Of a stretch of DNA of 64,000 nucleotides, positions 1 through 12,679 are shown piece by piece. The notes below the pieces were generated by a model. It was not told where the DNA came from and did no database searches. It was given only the letters and a program-made list of their open reading frames with translations. Source of the stretch: Rhodamnia argentea (lineage: Eukaryota; Streptophyta; Magnoliopsida; Myrtales; Myrtaceae). The DNA lies in assembly GCF_020921035.1 (NCBI RefSeq), contig NC_063160.1, positions 21,673,595 to 21,737,594 of the forward strand. Direction: 5' to 3'. Position numbers and translations under genes: made by a program. Numbering within the stretch: position 1 is the first letter of the stretch; each line of letters starts with the position of its first letter.

Positions 1-757
1 TTCTCTGTTTAGTAATGGGCAAAAATCAACAGTCAACACCCACCTGAATAAATTGTACATGGGGATTCCTTTCAGACTATATTGTGTATGTTCTTCTATA
101 GTTTATACAGATACTCTGTAAAGGAACCCTTCAGAAAAACACGAAATAGATCAAAATTGAGACAATTTTTTGAAGAAAGTTGTCAAATTTTTCTTCCTAA
201 GAGTCTGTGAAGTGCTGCTCAATTGGTGCTAGGACTCAGTGCATTCTATGAGTGCTAACTTCTACGTGTCTGATTCGTTTTCATGATTATCGTTTGCTCG
301 TCCAAGCCCCTCTTGGGCATAACTTCTATGGCTTAGCTGATGAATTCCATCAGACGAGCCTCGCGTTCCCCGACTCTTGTCGTCCCCTAGAACAGCTCCA
401 CTAAACAATACGAGTCGAATCCGAAGGTAATCGGCACAGTCCATGAACGTTGCCTTGTGGTTTGTGCTAAGCCTGGAATAGTAGGTTATTCTAGTTTAGC
501 ATCAGCTTTGCTCGAAGTGGACCTCATTCTACTGGGCAGGTGTATCAAGTCAAGTAGCCTGATCTTCAATGGGGATCTACTGTTCATTTTTTGCTCTTAT
601 CCTGTACAAGCACTAGCCTTTATACCCAGATAACTCTGACATGAATGGCGAACGTAATGTGCTCGAGTCCAATCAACCTACAACATAAAAGAGAGCTTTG
701 ACATGTAATTTATGACTTGAATGGCTAAAGCTCGTAATTTTTGTTGTTGTTCATTTT
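1..757. other. Intergenic, no gene recognised
   Basis: No splice-supported or conserved coding sequence is visible. A 60-codon open frame on the minus strand (262-444) has no family resemblance I can name. The stretch is probably flanking DNA or decayed repeat. Confidence 0.4.
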
Positions 758-911
758 ATGTTGGTGCTCATCAGTTTTTCCTTGCATCCATCCATGCCGG
801 CAGCAAATTTCTTGGAGATTCCAACCTTGCTGGACTTACTTGGGCTGCAAGACAGTATCCGACAGGATTAAGGGTAAAACTCCGGCTGAGGTGCAGGAGC
901 TTTTCAATATC
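758..911 (+). pseudogene. SKP1-like (ASK family) gene fragment, frame-shifted
   Basis: Two short blocks in different frames resemble the helical part of plant SKP1, the adaptor of SCF ubiquitin ligases. The first, about 796-840, reads AANFLEIPTLLDLL; the second, about 841-908, reads GCKTVSDRIKGKTPAEVQEL followed by FNI. SKP1 proteins carry the equivalent AANYL..LLDL-C-TVADMIKGKTPEEIR..FNI. A frameshift near 840 separates the blocks, and the BTB-like N-terminal half and the acidic C-terminal tail are not seen. It is therefore a truncated, non-functional relic. The family call rests on the motif pair only. Confidence 0.6.
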
Positions 912-2081
912 CCATCCCCACCTTTACCAGTAGAGTTGAAATCTACTGATTCTACCGTGAGAAGTCAAGAGACCGAAAAATCAAGACCTAAAGTATCTCA
1001 CGATGAACGCCTCGTGCACCGAGTGGCGCTTCTTTCTTATGCATATGAAAAAAATAACAGCGTTTCCTGTCCGTTCCACGTTCATAAAATAAATCTGTCG
1101 AATATATTTCTTCTACAAGCTTGAAGATGTAAGGCACCTGATGTTCATGATTGTTCGAGGTGTTTCATGCATTGAGTAAGCGGAGAATAGACCCGTCAAA
1201 CCAATCGGTCGGGTAGAAAATGGTCTTACCAAGATAGACCAATTTAATCCGTTTTAACCCGTTTATACGCAATATAAATCTAGCGATATTTGCCCAACCC
1301 ATACCTTATATGACCATAATTTTAAAATGCTTTTACATTTAACCCAATTCTAAGAAAATTAATAAACCGATGCGAGAGTGCAAAGTGAGTAAGCTCGAAA
1401 TAAAGTGAGGGCGAGAGAAAATGAAGCGAGAGTTATAGATGTAAGTTAGGTCTAACTAAGTGATAAATCTATGTACGACACATTGAATACTCATATTATG
1501 TTTAAATTTACTTATTAAATATAGCTCACTCATGTAATAACTCATTTCATCGTATGCGAGTTGATAAATGAGTTTATAACCCATTTTGACAAGTGCAGCG
1601 AAAAAGCATATTCTCTTGAAAAATTGGGTAACAAAATTAAATCCTAGCAATTGTCACTTTTCAAACAGGGAACGTGGGAAAGTGATGTAACGATGATCTT
1701 CTATTGCAATAAGGTTTAAGGTTCCACGGATGATTTTGTCCCAGAAAAGATCGCATCGAGCCCGTCGCCTTCGTCCAACGACCTTTCAAAGTCAACGCGC
1801 CTGTTGCCTTAAGACAACACCTACGAGACGAGGCTCGATCCCGTCCAGGTCCAACTCTAACCTCGCGCGCGTGGGCCCCAACTCTATCTTTCATTGGCCC
1901 AAATGGTGGAGCATTGGCGCCACGTCACCGATCCCTCCACCGCGGCCGAGACAAGAGCTCGACGTCGTCGGGCGCCAGCCGCTTCTCTCTCCCCACACTC
2001 CTCTCTGGCGGAGAAAAGCTCCCATTCCCACCTCCGCCGCGTCTCCGATCGCGTGGCCGTCGCCGCTTGTCCGGCCTACCG
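912..2081. other. Intergenic; holds one copy of a dispersed repeat and the promoter of the next gene
   Basis: Bases about 1190-1640 belong to a repeat family found three more times in the window (see repeat entries). From about 1740 the sequence becomes GC-rich (1860-2080), as expected for the promoter and 5' UTR of the acetyltransferase gene starting at 2082. No clear TATA box was identified. Confidence 0.4.
1190..1640 (-). repeat. Dispersed repeat family, copy 1 (reverse orientation)
   Basis: Read on the minus strand, this segment contains the core 'gggtt/cgggta..gttaaa..gg(a/t)taaattg..ggtc..gac'. The same core is seen on the plus strand near 26030-26150, 32640-32800 and 37830-37990. No terminal repeats or coding capacity are recognised. 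Boundaries are approximate. Confidence 0.45.
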
Positions 2082-5000
2082 ATGGCTGATCGCGTTCCTC
2101 TTCTGAACACTGACGACGAAGAGCCATCTGCCGGTCAGCGCAGTCCTCGTGTCGCTTCGCTCGACGTGTTTCGCGGTCTCAGCGTTTTCGTGAGTTCCCA
2201 TCTCTCTCTTCTGGTTTGCCCTACAACACTAGCAGTCGCGTCAGTGTTCGATGTCTCGGCGCTTTGTCGTAAATTTCTTGCTTCATTTCGCCGTCGCATC
2301 CTCCTTGTTCGCTGATGAAAAGAAGGTCCATTTCTAGTCAGCATTTGTTGATTGCTCGAGACTTTAGTTTGACTCTGCTGATTTTGTTTGTTTTGATGCC
2401 CCAGGGGCGTTTCTGTTTATTCCTAGCATTGTTCTATTGGAATTAGCGGTAGTGCTGATTGCGTATATCGTCTTTCGTTTCCAGCTAATGATGCTTGTTG
2501 ACTATGGTGGATCAATTTTCCCAATCATTGCTCATTCTCCATGGAATGGCGTTCACTTGGCCGACTTTGTGATGCCTTTCTTCCTTTTCATTGTCGGAGT
2601 GTCTCTTGCTCTTGTCTATAAGGTACAAACCCTGACTTCTCCCGCCATGATATTGATGCTCCCAGCTTCTGTGCTGAATTACGGAAAACTGAGTAATTCT
2701 GGACCAAATGGTATGTGGTTGCATTTATGGATTCATATTCCTCGATATACAAGTTGGTTGATGCTATTGGAGTTGAGAGTGTACCACTTTCATGATTCCA
2801 GAAAGTAACGAACCGGGTAGAAGCTTCTTGGAAGGCAGTTGTAAGAGCAGTGAAACTTTTTCTTCTGGGTGTTCTTCTTCAAGGTAAGATATTATAGCTT
2901 CCCATTGCACATGGGAAATACGTTAGCTTGTTGATGGCCTCTGGGGCTACTCATGATTTAAGCTAGCAGGTGTTGCTTTACTTGTTAGAGGTACACTGAA
3001 ATTTTCCAGGCGATTAGAACATTAAAAGTTCTTGTAGGAGTGCTAACGGGATTGCAAAAAATTTATGTTGATTCACATGCCGAAGCATTGAAATTATGTG
3101 ATTAATTTTCAGGTGGTTACTTGCATGGGATAACTTCCCTGACATACGGAGTCGACGTTGACAGAATACGATGGTTTGGGATTTTGCAGGTCCGTCTGTT
3201 GGATGCTCTTTCTGTTGTACTAGCTATTAGGTTAAGGAATGAACATAATATAATCTAATCATTGGACGGTTGAACTTATCAGAACTTTGTCACTTGTCTA
3301 TGCAGTCGACATTCATCTAGAAATGCTTTAACTGCTTTTTCCCTTGGAGTCTGGCTCTGCCATATTGGGCTAGTGTTACTGATGACTGTTTGTTAGAGAA
3401 AACTGCTTCGAAAGTCTATGAAGCTGGCTGGAAAAATCTGGCTCAGTATTTGCAACATTTTTTTTTTTTCGGACTACATAGGTCTCTTCCAATCCTTTCT
3501 ATGAAAAATCGAAGCCTTTTATATTCGATGATCACGATGCTTGTAGTAAGATAAGTCTTAAGTACAGAGCCTCTGTAAAGCATGTTTTCAAGGGACATGC
3601 TAATTAACCGGCATTATCACCATCAATATCAGAGAATCTCCATTGGCTACGTTGTCACGGCTCTATGCGAGATTTGGCTTTCACAAAGGACATGGCAAGA
3701 ATGGCATTTCATAAAGAGTTATTGTTGGCATTGGTAAGGTCTATTTTTGTATTTGAGGTCGTGCCTTTACTAGGTTACGGCTCTTTCACAAATGAAAATT
3801 TCTTTCGAAATATCTATTCGATAAACTTACATCCAAGATGTGCAGAATAGAGTGGCCTAAATGGATCATAGAAAACAAACATTTAATATCGGAAAAATGG
3901 ATTTTCTGCCCCACTTTCGGTTGATAGCAATCTCCTGGTTAAGAACTGTAAACTTCAACTTTGCTTCTGCTTATTTGAAAGTTATGTAATCGGTTAGCAT
4001 AATTTCATAAGAAATAGATTGCCACAAAAGCCATTTCTCTTACGAAATGAAAGTTGCCCAATTTGGTACTTTGCAGACGAATGCATCTGCCTGAACATTG
4101 AATATGCTCATTCCTTCATTAGTTAGAATAGCAAGTTTATAAATGGCGTACCCTCAATTAGCATGTGGATTATACAACTTGGTCAAAATGCTTAACAGAG
4201 ATCTATCAATTGGCAGATGTAGCCTATTAGCCAGACAAATAGTTCACAATCAATGTAGAACAAGAGCGGACAGTCAGATTTAAATAGCCAATATAAGGGT
4301 CCTATAGAGATGTGGATTGATTGGGCCTGAGAAAATTTACTGTCTATCAATTTTCTCTCTATATTTTTCTTCCAAATTCTTTTTGAATAAAGAAGCACGG
4401 TTTAGTTTCTTAAATGCGAAGTAACTTTGCCATGTGTCTTGCAGGTCTCTTGCAATTTTTCTGTCCGTGATGTACGTGGCTTTGTCTTATGGTCTATATG
4501 TTCCAGATTGGCAGTTTGAGGTTTCATCTGCCTCGGATGCTTTGCTGGCTGCTGGCACTTCTTACTTGGTGAGAGCATGCTTTGCCCCTTTTCTACTTTC
4601 TTCTCTTTCCCTTCCATGTGTGAGACTGCTTCCAGCTTATCACGTGGTATTTGTTTGTCTTATTCAGCTTCGTCAATTCATTATTATTAAACCAAAATTC
4701 ATAGAAACCTTTTCATCATTAGGCCATTTCTTGCAAGCAGGTTCAGTAGTTCAAGGTCTCTGCTTGTCCATATAGGTGAAGCAACTTATTTGGATGGAGA
4801 GTTTTACTACTTATTGCATGCATTTAGTATCCTAGTGAGCCCTGGATAAGAGGATTTCATGCTTTTGCATCACAGAGTCACTCGGACTCATTCTCACACT
4901 CAAAAACAGCTTTCTTGGGTCGTGGGGAATCTGTTAACTAGTTAAAATGTAATTTCGGTTTCCTTTTTCTGTGTTTTTGAAAACCCTTTTGGTGCATAAA

Positions 5001-8000
5001 ACTGAAAATTTCCAAAAGGAAAGACAATTTTGATAACATGTTTGGCAGTGTTATTTTCAACATGAGAGAATTGCAATAGATGTAACCATATATCTATGCA
5101 ATATACGAAGCGTACATATCCACCTTCAAATTATCAAAATTCTTTCATCCTTTATAAAAATCCAAATTGAATATTAGATTTTACCGGTGAAAATTTTGAT
5201 ATTAGAGTTACCTAACAACTAACAAGACTCACATTTTCATATAGCTCATACTCCAGTCTTTTGAACTTCACATCTTTGTTCTCCACCTTAAAAATATTCC
5301 ACATACAGTTCCATTGGGACACGCTAGTGGCATGTCCAACCAAACAAAGATTTATGAACCCGCATAAAAGATAGGCAAAAAACGAAAATTATGAATCGGG
5401 TATTCATTATCTCATGTACTGTCTTTTAGTTCAACCTCACCATTTCAGAAACTCTTTGTTAAAGATTCTTGAAGCTCCAACAAAGCTACAGCTTCTTTAA
5501 AGCTTTATGAAACCTCAAAATTTGACCAGAAAAAGAGAAGTCTGAGCAAAGCTTTTAAACTTCGCCAAAGCTTGAAAGTTCACTGGTCGAAGCAGATTGA
5601 CAGTTTTATTGAAGCTTGAAGCTCCTGTACTCCGAGTGAAGCTTTATCGTGAAATGAACAGTTTTAGGAATTAGGAGTCTGAATAAAGAGATCAATTATG
5701 AAGAGGAGAGAGATCAGGGAGAAAAGCTGTGAGTTGAGAAAAGTGAAAATGGAAAACACCTCTTCCGTGTTTTCATTTCAAATATGAAGACAAAATACAC
5801 CAAATGCATTTCAGATATCCTTCTCAATTGAAATTGAAAACGGGAAATAGAATATTTTTTCTAGACAAACAGCCCCTAGATGCCCGTTTTGTTTCTGGAA
5901 ATTATTTTCCAGCTTTTGTCAAGAGTAAAGGCCCATATCTTGTCTAGACCAATTTTAGTTTGACTAGCCGATTCGAGCCTGTATACAATAGCCCGTCAGA
6001 ATTCTTTATGTGACTTGGGTGGAAAAATCAATCTTCACGAGCAGCACAGCTCTCTTGTCGGGTTGTTCTCTCAACTCTTGCACTCTAGGTGCATACTGAG
6101 TAGATAATTACCCGACAAGATCAAAACATGGTCCGTTGCCGAATCAACCTTTCAAGAAAGTAGTGATTCACTAGATTTTCTGCTATTACTGTTTCTTGCA
6201 TGACTCTGGCTATGTCTTACACAGGTGAAATGTTCAGTGAGAGGTGATCTTGGACCAGCTTGCAATGCAGCTGGAATGATTGACCGATATATTATTGGCA
6301 ATAATCATCTTTATGCGAAACCTGTTTACCGGAATCTGAAGGTATCTGCATGCTGATGCTGTTTTGTAGAGTAAATTCTACTGTGCATTATTGCCTAGTT
6401 CTAATATTTAAATACAGGACTGTAACATGTCTACTGGTGGCCAAGTTTCTGAGAACTCGCCATCATGGTGCCATGCTCCTTTTGACCCTGAAGGTATTTT
6501 AAGGTACCCAACTTTCCTCTCTGGTGGATCCTGTTATAGTTGTCTTGTATACATTATTATCATGTTATGTCTTAGCATTTACCTCAATGTTGGCTTTTTG
6601 TTATGGATTATTCAATTTCCCATGTGCAACCTTATATCTTAGTAATACTCAACACACGGCAGCATAAAAAAGCTGGTTTATCTTTTGAAAAGCTATCGAC
6701 AAGTGAAGGAACAATCTGCACTTGAAAAACCAAAACTGCATCCCAAGTTGGCAAATGCCTTTTTTCCCATCTGGTGATGGTAGGTGCTAGGTCGAGTATC
6801 TAGAAGTTTGACTACTGGGAGAAATAATAAGGCACTTTGGAGAAGGGTTATGCATTACAGTAACCAACAACATGGCTAACTAGCGAAGCTATAAGAGAAA
6901 ATTCACAAAGTCAGCTCAACAATCTTTAGGTCTACTAGTATCATACGCGACCGAACGGCCGCCCCCTAATTACTAGACCGACCTGCTAAGAGCATAAAGT
7001 TTGAACTTGTTTGGTTACCCTAGTATCTTCTTCAGTTTCTCTTCCTTACAGTTACAATTAGTTGCTTACACCGAGGTAAACAATACTAGGTATCTCTTGC
7101 ATCTGATCCATTATAAGGACATCCTTTCTCCATTAAAGTTCTGCGACGTCCTATTTACATTATCAGCTCTTATTGACAGCTCCCTAACAGCTGCCGTAAC
7201 TTGCATTATTGGACTCCAATATGGTCATGTCCTAGCAAACCTATGGGTAAGCTTCAGGCGCACATCCATTGCTTAGTGTGCTTTTTGTTCCTCACATCTC
7301 TTATATTTTTTCAATACTCTAGACGCTATTGTTATATATCTCATAAACCTTTTTCTTGGTGTCAATTCTAACTGTTCTACGTTTATTAGCTGTTCTTTTG
7401 TGTAAGCATGTTGAGGGCTTAAAGACAGTCTGAAATCCTGCTGATGATGATAGTTTCTTGGTAGATTCTAGAGCTCCTTGAAGTGTGTATCTGATGAGCA
7501 AGTTTCGTTTGCATGTTTGTCAGGATCCTAAAAGGAGATTAGACAACTGGTTGCTGTTTTCAGCTTCAATGTTTGTCCCAGGGATTTTCCTTGCTTTAGT
7601 AGGTATGAAATTTGTTAAGTGGTGTTTGCTTCTCCGAACTCGCTAGATAGAAAAGATTTGACCTTATGTCCAAGTGAACTGTACATAAAATTAGGACCCT
7701 TCAGTAAGTTCTGTTGCACGGGATGCTCACTTGCTGAAACAATTTTGCTCTTTATGAATGAGATGGTGCTGAATAACTGTGCTTCTCTAATTGGGGAAAA
7801 TCTCCATCATTACAGGAGTTCCAGTGAACAAATCGCTGTGTACGGTCAGCTACATGTTGATTACTTCCTCAGCTTCAGGAGTCACATTTTGTGCTTTATA
7901 TCTGCTGGTGAGTTTTTTTCCCCTTTCTTGGGTAGGGGGCAGGGCGTGGAGGAAGGAAATGTGGTTATATCTAATTTCTATACTTCAAAGTCTGCGAATA

Positions 8001-8504
8001 GGTCATCTATGATGCAACAAGTGTTACCATGTCTGAATACTTATCATACTCTTTAAGACACATTTCCAATGAATTCTACACTAACTGGAACAATACTTTT
8101 TTCCAAGTGCCGTTGTACCTTTTCAAACTTCATATCCTATCTGTTTGGACAGGTGGATGTTTATGGTTACAGGCGCTCGACTTCTTTGTTAGAGTGGATG
8201 GGAAAGCATTCTCTGAGCATCTTCGTTCTTGTAACTTCAAATGTTGCAGTTATAGCCCTTCAGGGATTTTATTGGAAGATCCCTGAGAATAACATTGTGA
8301 GTGCCAATAATTATTTTCTGCTACATTCAGGACACACCATTTTCATCGGTGGGAGTTGCATTCTCACGTGGAGAAGTAAAATTCCCAGTAACAGACCAAG
8401 TTTATTCTTGTAACTAGCTAGACAAAAGAAGCCTTTTTCCTGTGAACTTATACACTGTCATACAACAGATTCACTGGATTGTGACACTCGCAGTGCGTGC
8501 ATAA
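2082..8504 (+). CDS. HGSNAT: Heparan-alpha-glucosaminide N-acetyltransferase-like membrane protein
   Basis: Thirteen exons join in phase: 2082-2189, 2485-2622, 2802-2883, 3113-3189, 3633-3733, 4445-4568, 6225-6341, 6418-6503, 7180-7246, 7524-7602, 7816-7907, 8153-8296 and 8469-8504. They give 416 residues and a TAA stop. The N-terminus has the family signature SLDVFRGLSVFLMMLVDYGG, then AHSPWNG (His53), LADFVMPFFLFIVG and a string of hydrophobic membrane helices. Conserved downstream blocks are WFGILQRISIGY, AAGMIDRYIIG, WCHAPFDPEG, DVYGYRR and LEWMGKHSLSIFV. In animals this lysosomal enzyme moves acetyl from acetyl-CoA across the membrane to heparan-sulfate glucosamine, and the His of HxxWNG was proposed as the acetyl carrier. 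Plants lack heparan sulfate, so the plant substrate is unknown. Intron 6 (1656 bp) is unusually long and repeat-bearing. The short last exon means the C-terminus is less certain than the rest. Confidence 0.9.
4950..5880. repeat. Candidate foldback/MITE-like insertion inside intron 6 of the acetyltransferase gene
   Basis: Sequence around 4955-5030 (with 'cttttggtgcataaaact') and the reverse complement of about 5780-5870 (with 'catttggtgtattttgt') are loosely similar, suggesting diverged inverted arms. The interior is AT-rich with repeated 'aaagctt' motifs. No target-site duplication was found, so the element call is tentative. Confidence 0.25.
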
Positions 8505-11339
8505 CGTTTTCAGGGAGCTCGTCTGCAGGGTAAGCTCTTTTTTTATGTCGTATGACTTGTTTCCCAAGTAAATTTAGGCAACTAGTCTTTTTACTGACTA
8601 TATAGGTTAACTTGCAACAGTAAAATATCAATCAAGCGATAGATCGCTTTCGTTGCAGCCAACGGTTGAAGTAGGTGCAATTTTGTCGGTCGTGTTATAG
8701 TCTAGTTAGTCTTTCATGTGGGCAAGTATTCTTTCCGTGAAATACTTTGAGATGAACAACAGATGCTCTTGTTTCTTGTACTATTTGCTAAGGTTAGTGT
8801 ACATAATATTTCTCCAGCTCTCGCTTATCTCCTGGTGCAGCACTACTAACTATCCAGGCAAGCGTTTAAAGGTGTTTATCGTGTTTGCATTCGCACATTA
8901 ATGGCACTAAACGAAGAAAATCGACTAAGAGTACAAAAGACCATTGTTTTTGCTACACAGTTAGGCTGAGTGGTGAGAATTGAGAAACATACAATGCTAT
9001 ATTTTCCACCCTGGGAAATCCATAATGCAGTGCGGCGAGATAACCCGTGCCTCTGCTTTTGCTTTATACCAAAGCAAAACAAATCGTTCGGTAGTGCGGT
9101 GCTACTTGTCCTAGAATCTCTGCTATTTCAACTGTGCTGAGTTCTTTCCTTCATTCAATCATTTCCGGTCTGTTTTGTTCTAGAAGTGGAGGCTTGTGGT
9201 GCTTGTGCCTTCTTTGGGTGGCCAATTGCCATGGTTGTACTTGGCCCAAAAAGAAAAAAAAAAACTGAGATGCTTGTTCTTCGGCGTCGCTTATTAATGC
9301 TGGATAATCAACCTCGCGAACTGTGGCATCGTACCCTCGGACTTTGTCTTGCTCTTCAAAAAATTTGTGCAAGAGCCGAGCAAAGCTAGGTTCCAAGGTT
9401 TTTCGGTTCTTTCATGTCCGTTGACAGTTGACACAGTAAAAAAGCAGTTCATCTAGGCATTCAGCATTGTCTCCAAAATTAATGCAACAAATTTAAAACT
9501 TGCATGCACCTCCCAACGGGTACGCGAGACATACCGAGCAAGTGCAAGAGGATAATCAAACGAAATTAGCAAAGTCACGGTCCAAACTACAAACCTCCAT
9601 GCTGGAAACCATGCCAAAGATGAACATGTTCTAATGTTCGTGAAATCGGAGTATATATTGACCCGAAATAGACGATAGCTCCGTAAGAGTCTGGGAACTC
9701 TTTTTTTTTTTTTTTTTTTTTGTTGGGCGTTTGCAATCACAAAACATTGCGAGGCTCGGCCTACCGCGATTCTAGAACTGTGGTAACTTGGTTAGTTAAA
9801 CTGTAACTATCGCTCTTTCTATATTCGTCGCACTTTGCAAGCTACGCCGCCATCTCCAATTCTTCAAGCAAAGAACAAGGAACAGCGCACGGCAGGCTCT
9901 TTTCGCTTGTGTCTAAAGAAGGTCTCCCACCAAGTTTCTCGCAGAACCTAAAACGAATCCCCGCCCCAGCAAAAGGGATGGCGAAGAAGCAAAAGAGTGA
10001 GTAGGTAAAATGGAAATGGCCGGTCCAATCTCCATCGTAATCTTGACAAGACTTTGGGGGGGTCGGTGTGTTTGGCACAATGGAGAAGTGAGATCCAGAT
10101 TCAAAGCATTGTCTTTGGAGGGAAAGTCACAACATTACGCATCCGCATAGGGGCTAAGGGACAGCGACAAGGTCAGAATCGTTACCTTAAAAATTGGAAC
10201 AAGACCCATTTCTCGAGAAGCGGGAATTGTCTGTCCCATCTCAAAGACAGGATTATAATTGAGCTGGTGTCCTCCTCGGAATTCTGTCAAGAAAATAAAA
10301 AAAAAAATTGAAAAATCGAAAAAGAAGAAGAAAAGACTACTCGAAAAACTTTGGGGGAGGGATTGCTTTCGAAAAGGGTTTGGGCGAGAGGTGGTGGTGG
10401 GCCACGCATTTAAGCTGGCAGCTTCAGCCATGGCCACATTCATGACCGTTGGCCATGGATAAAGCTTTAGCACAGAAGAGAGAGAAAGATAGAGAGAGAG
10501 AGACAGAGGAATGGGGGGGGACCCGAGCACAGACAAAGTAAAAAAGAGCCGTCGCCAATTCCAACGGTTGAATAATGCGAGAATAGCCTGGAAACATCTC
10601 GCGGGAGAGAAGATGCTTCCGGAGTGAACGAAAACCACAAATATGGTTAGTTTAGCGAATATTGCATCTAAAGGTTTTCTTTTTGTTTTTCTCATTTGTC
10701 TGTCTGATTCTTGAATTGCACAATCTGTCTTAGGCGTCTTATTCTGTAAAGTTAGTCGGGCATTACTTCTTCTACCCGCCAAAGAGCCCTATTGCAAGGC
10801 TAAAAGATTAATATTCTTGTGTTGAAAAAGAACAATCGTATCGTTTTTGCACCGGCTATACGACAAAGAATCGCGATCCTTAAATGCTACGAAAAGCTAT
10901 ATTCCACATCGATTAGCATTCTGACGATCGCCGTCGAATTGGTTTCGGGTTTCAGATTCGGTAACAAGAACTTCGTCCCGATGGGCACCCAAATTACATG
11001 ATTGGGTCGGCAATTTAGATAGGAAAAGATATCTGAGACAAAAAAGAAAAAAAGAGAGACGTTTGTGGCAGGAAAAATATAAGAAATAAAGGGAAAAGAA
11101 GGGTATATAAGATGGAACTGCTTGCCAGCTGGCACCACGTGGTTGCTGACAAGACCCTTTGCCCCCCCCAAAGCATGCATTGTCTAACCTAACCTGACCC
11201 CCCACAATTATTATTATTATTAACCAAGACAGCATTACTTTCATAATACAAAATAATAGTAATAAACAATGATTGGAAGAAGAAGGTTGAGAAATTCCAG
11301 TTTCAGAGAATGTCCATTGTGTATATTTTTATGAAATCA
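8505..11339. other. Intergenic, no gene recognised
   Basis: The 3' flank of the acetyltransferase gene is followed by unassigned DNA with homopolymer runs (poly-T near 9701-9721) and a GA/CT-rich patch near 10480-10510. Open frames at 9151-9396 and 10135-10782 (minus) are low-complexity and show no motif I know. No splice-consistent gene was found. Confidence 0.4.
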
Positions 11340-11349
11340 GTAATTTATT

Positions 11350-11930
11350 GAGAAAAGTATCCGAAAAATCTTAAGCCTATCGCATTAATATCGATTCATT
11401 CTTAAATTTTTTTTTATGCCAATTTAATTCGTAACTTTTTGTACTGATTCCAATTCAGCCATAAACCTTTTATTAGTATCAATTCAGTCCTAAATATTTG
11501 GATTGATATCATTCGATCTTAAAACATTTTTCATTTGTACTAATTGAGTAATTCGATCATTTTTTGTCAAAAATAACCGATGTGGATGTCGGTTGTCTTG
11601 TGTGGAACGGCTGGCGCCGACGTGGATATTTTTAATAAAAAATAAAAAATATTATTATAAATAATTTAAATAATATTTAAAATTGTCCATATCGACACTA
11701 ACCACGTCATGTGGGACAATCGATGTCCACGTCAGAAATTTTCGATCAAAGTTGATCGTATTGACTTAATTGGTACAAATATAAAATGTTTAGGATTGAA
11801 TAGCACCAATCCAAAATGTTTATGATTGGATTGATACTAATAAAATGTTTAGGACTGTATTGAAATCAATATAATAAGTTAATGACTGAATTAACATGTT
11901 TAATTTAGTACTTTTCCGACAATTTTTCTC
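11350..11930. mobile_element. Non-autonomous Mutator-type element (MULE/MITE), 581 bp, with 10-bp target-site duplication
   Basis: The segment is bounded by a perfect 10-bp direct repeat 'gtaatttatt' at 11340-11349 and 11931-11940. Just inside are diverged inverted termini: 'gagaaaagtatccgaaaaat' on the left, and 'gagaaaaattgtcggaaaag' when the right end is reverse-complemented. A 9-11 bp target-site duplication is characteristic of Mutator-like transposons. The interior has no coding capacity and contains inverted 'cgacgtgg' / 'ccacgtca' blocks around an AT-rich centre. Confidence 0.75.
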
Positions 11931-11940
11931 GTAATTTATT

Positions 11941-12679
11941 TCCCAAACTACCCTCATCCCGAAAAAAACCCAACATCCATCCATCCATCCATACTCTTGC
12001 CTGTTGCAGAGGCTCTCCCATCTAGGTGGCAGCCCTCCCTCAGGCGTGCCTCGGCGATCGTGAAGCCGCGAGTTCAGGGCTAGTTTCACGGGGCCTCGCA
12101 CGCGCCGATGCAAGTTGCGAACGATCTCCGCCAGAAACAAAAGGAAAAGGATGCAGGGAGAAGGGTGGCGGGCGGCGGAGGAGGGCGTCGTAGTTAATGT
12201 CGTGGCGTGGCTCACCGTCGTGTGAAGAGAGAGCACAGAAAAAAGTCGGGGTGGGGTGTAGTTTTTGGATGCACACGAGGACAATCGAGTCTTTTTAGCA
12301 TGGAGAGATGCAAAATATAGATTTCGAAATTCAAAAAAAAAAAAAAAAAAAAGAAAATTGCATTTGATACGGAGAGTAAAGTGGATGATTGTTTTTACCA
12401 TATTACCCCTGTGAACAAGTTGATCAGAGAGGGGAAACCCCCCCAGGCTGAAAGACATGCTTGGCGATGATTTGATTCTTCTTTAACAGGTCAAAAAGAC
12501 CTCCAAGTCCCTCGACCCACCAAAGCCTAATTGCTTTTTAATTAATCACGAATGTCCCAGGCATTTAATTCTGGCCAATAATGGAAAGTTAATGCACAAC
12601 ATTCTTTCTACAGTTTTTACCACTTGAGAAATCATTTCCTCGGTCCCCTAACATAGTTACTCCCCCGACATTATTGTCA
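11941..12679. other. Intergenic, GC-rich patch, no gene recognised
   Basis: Bases 12000-12250 are GC-rich and lie next to the Mutator-type element. A poly-A run lies near 12334-12352. A long minus-strand open frame here is compositional and shows no family motif. Confidence 0.35.

Noticed and set aside
262-444. 60-codon minus-strand open frame
   Set aside because: Polar peptide without recognisable domain, splice partner or conserved start; not enough to call a gene.
10135-10782. 215-codon minus-strand open frame
   Set aside because: Rich in Ser/Leu/Phe runs from CT/GA microsatellite sequence, with no conserved motif or splice context.
11820-12458. 212-codon minus-strand open frame
   Set aside because: Overlaps the Mutator-type element, contains a poly-Phe run from a poly-A tract, and no family motif is visible.
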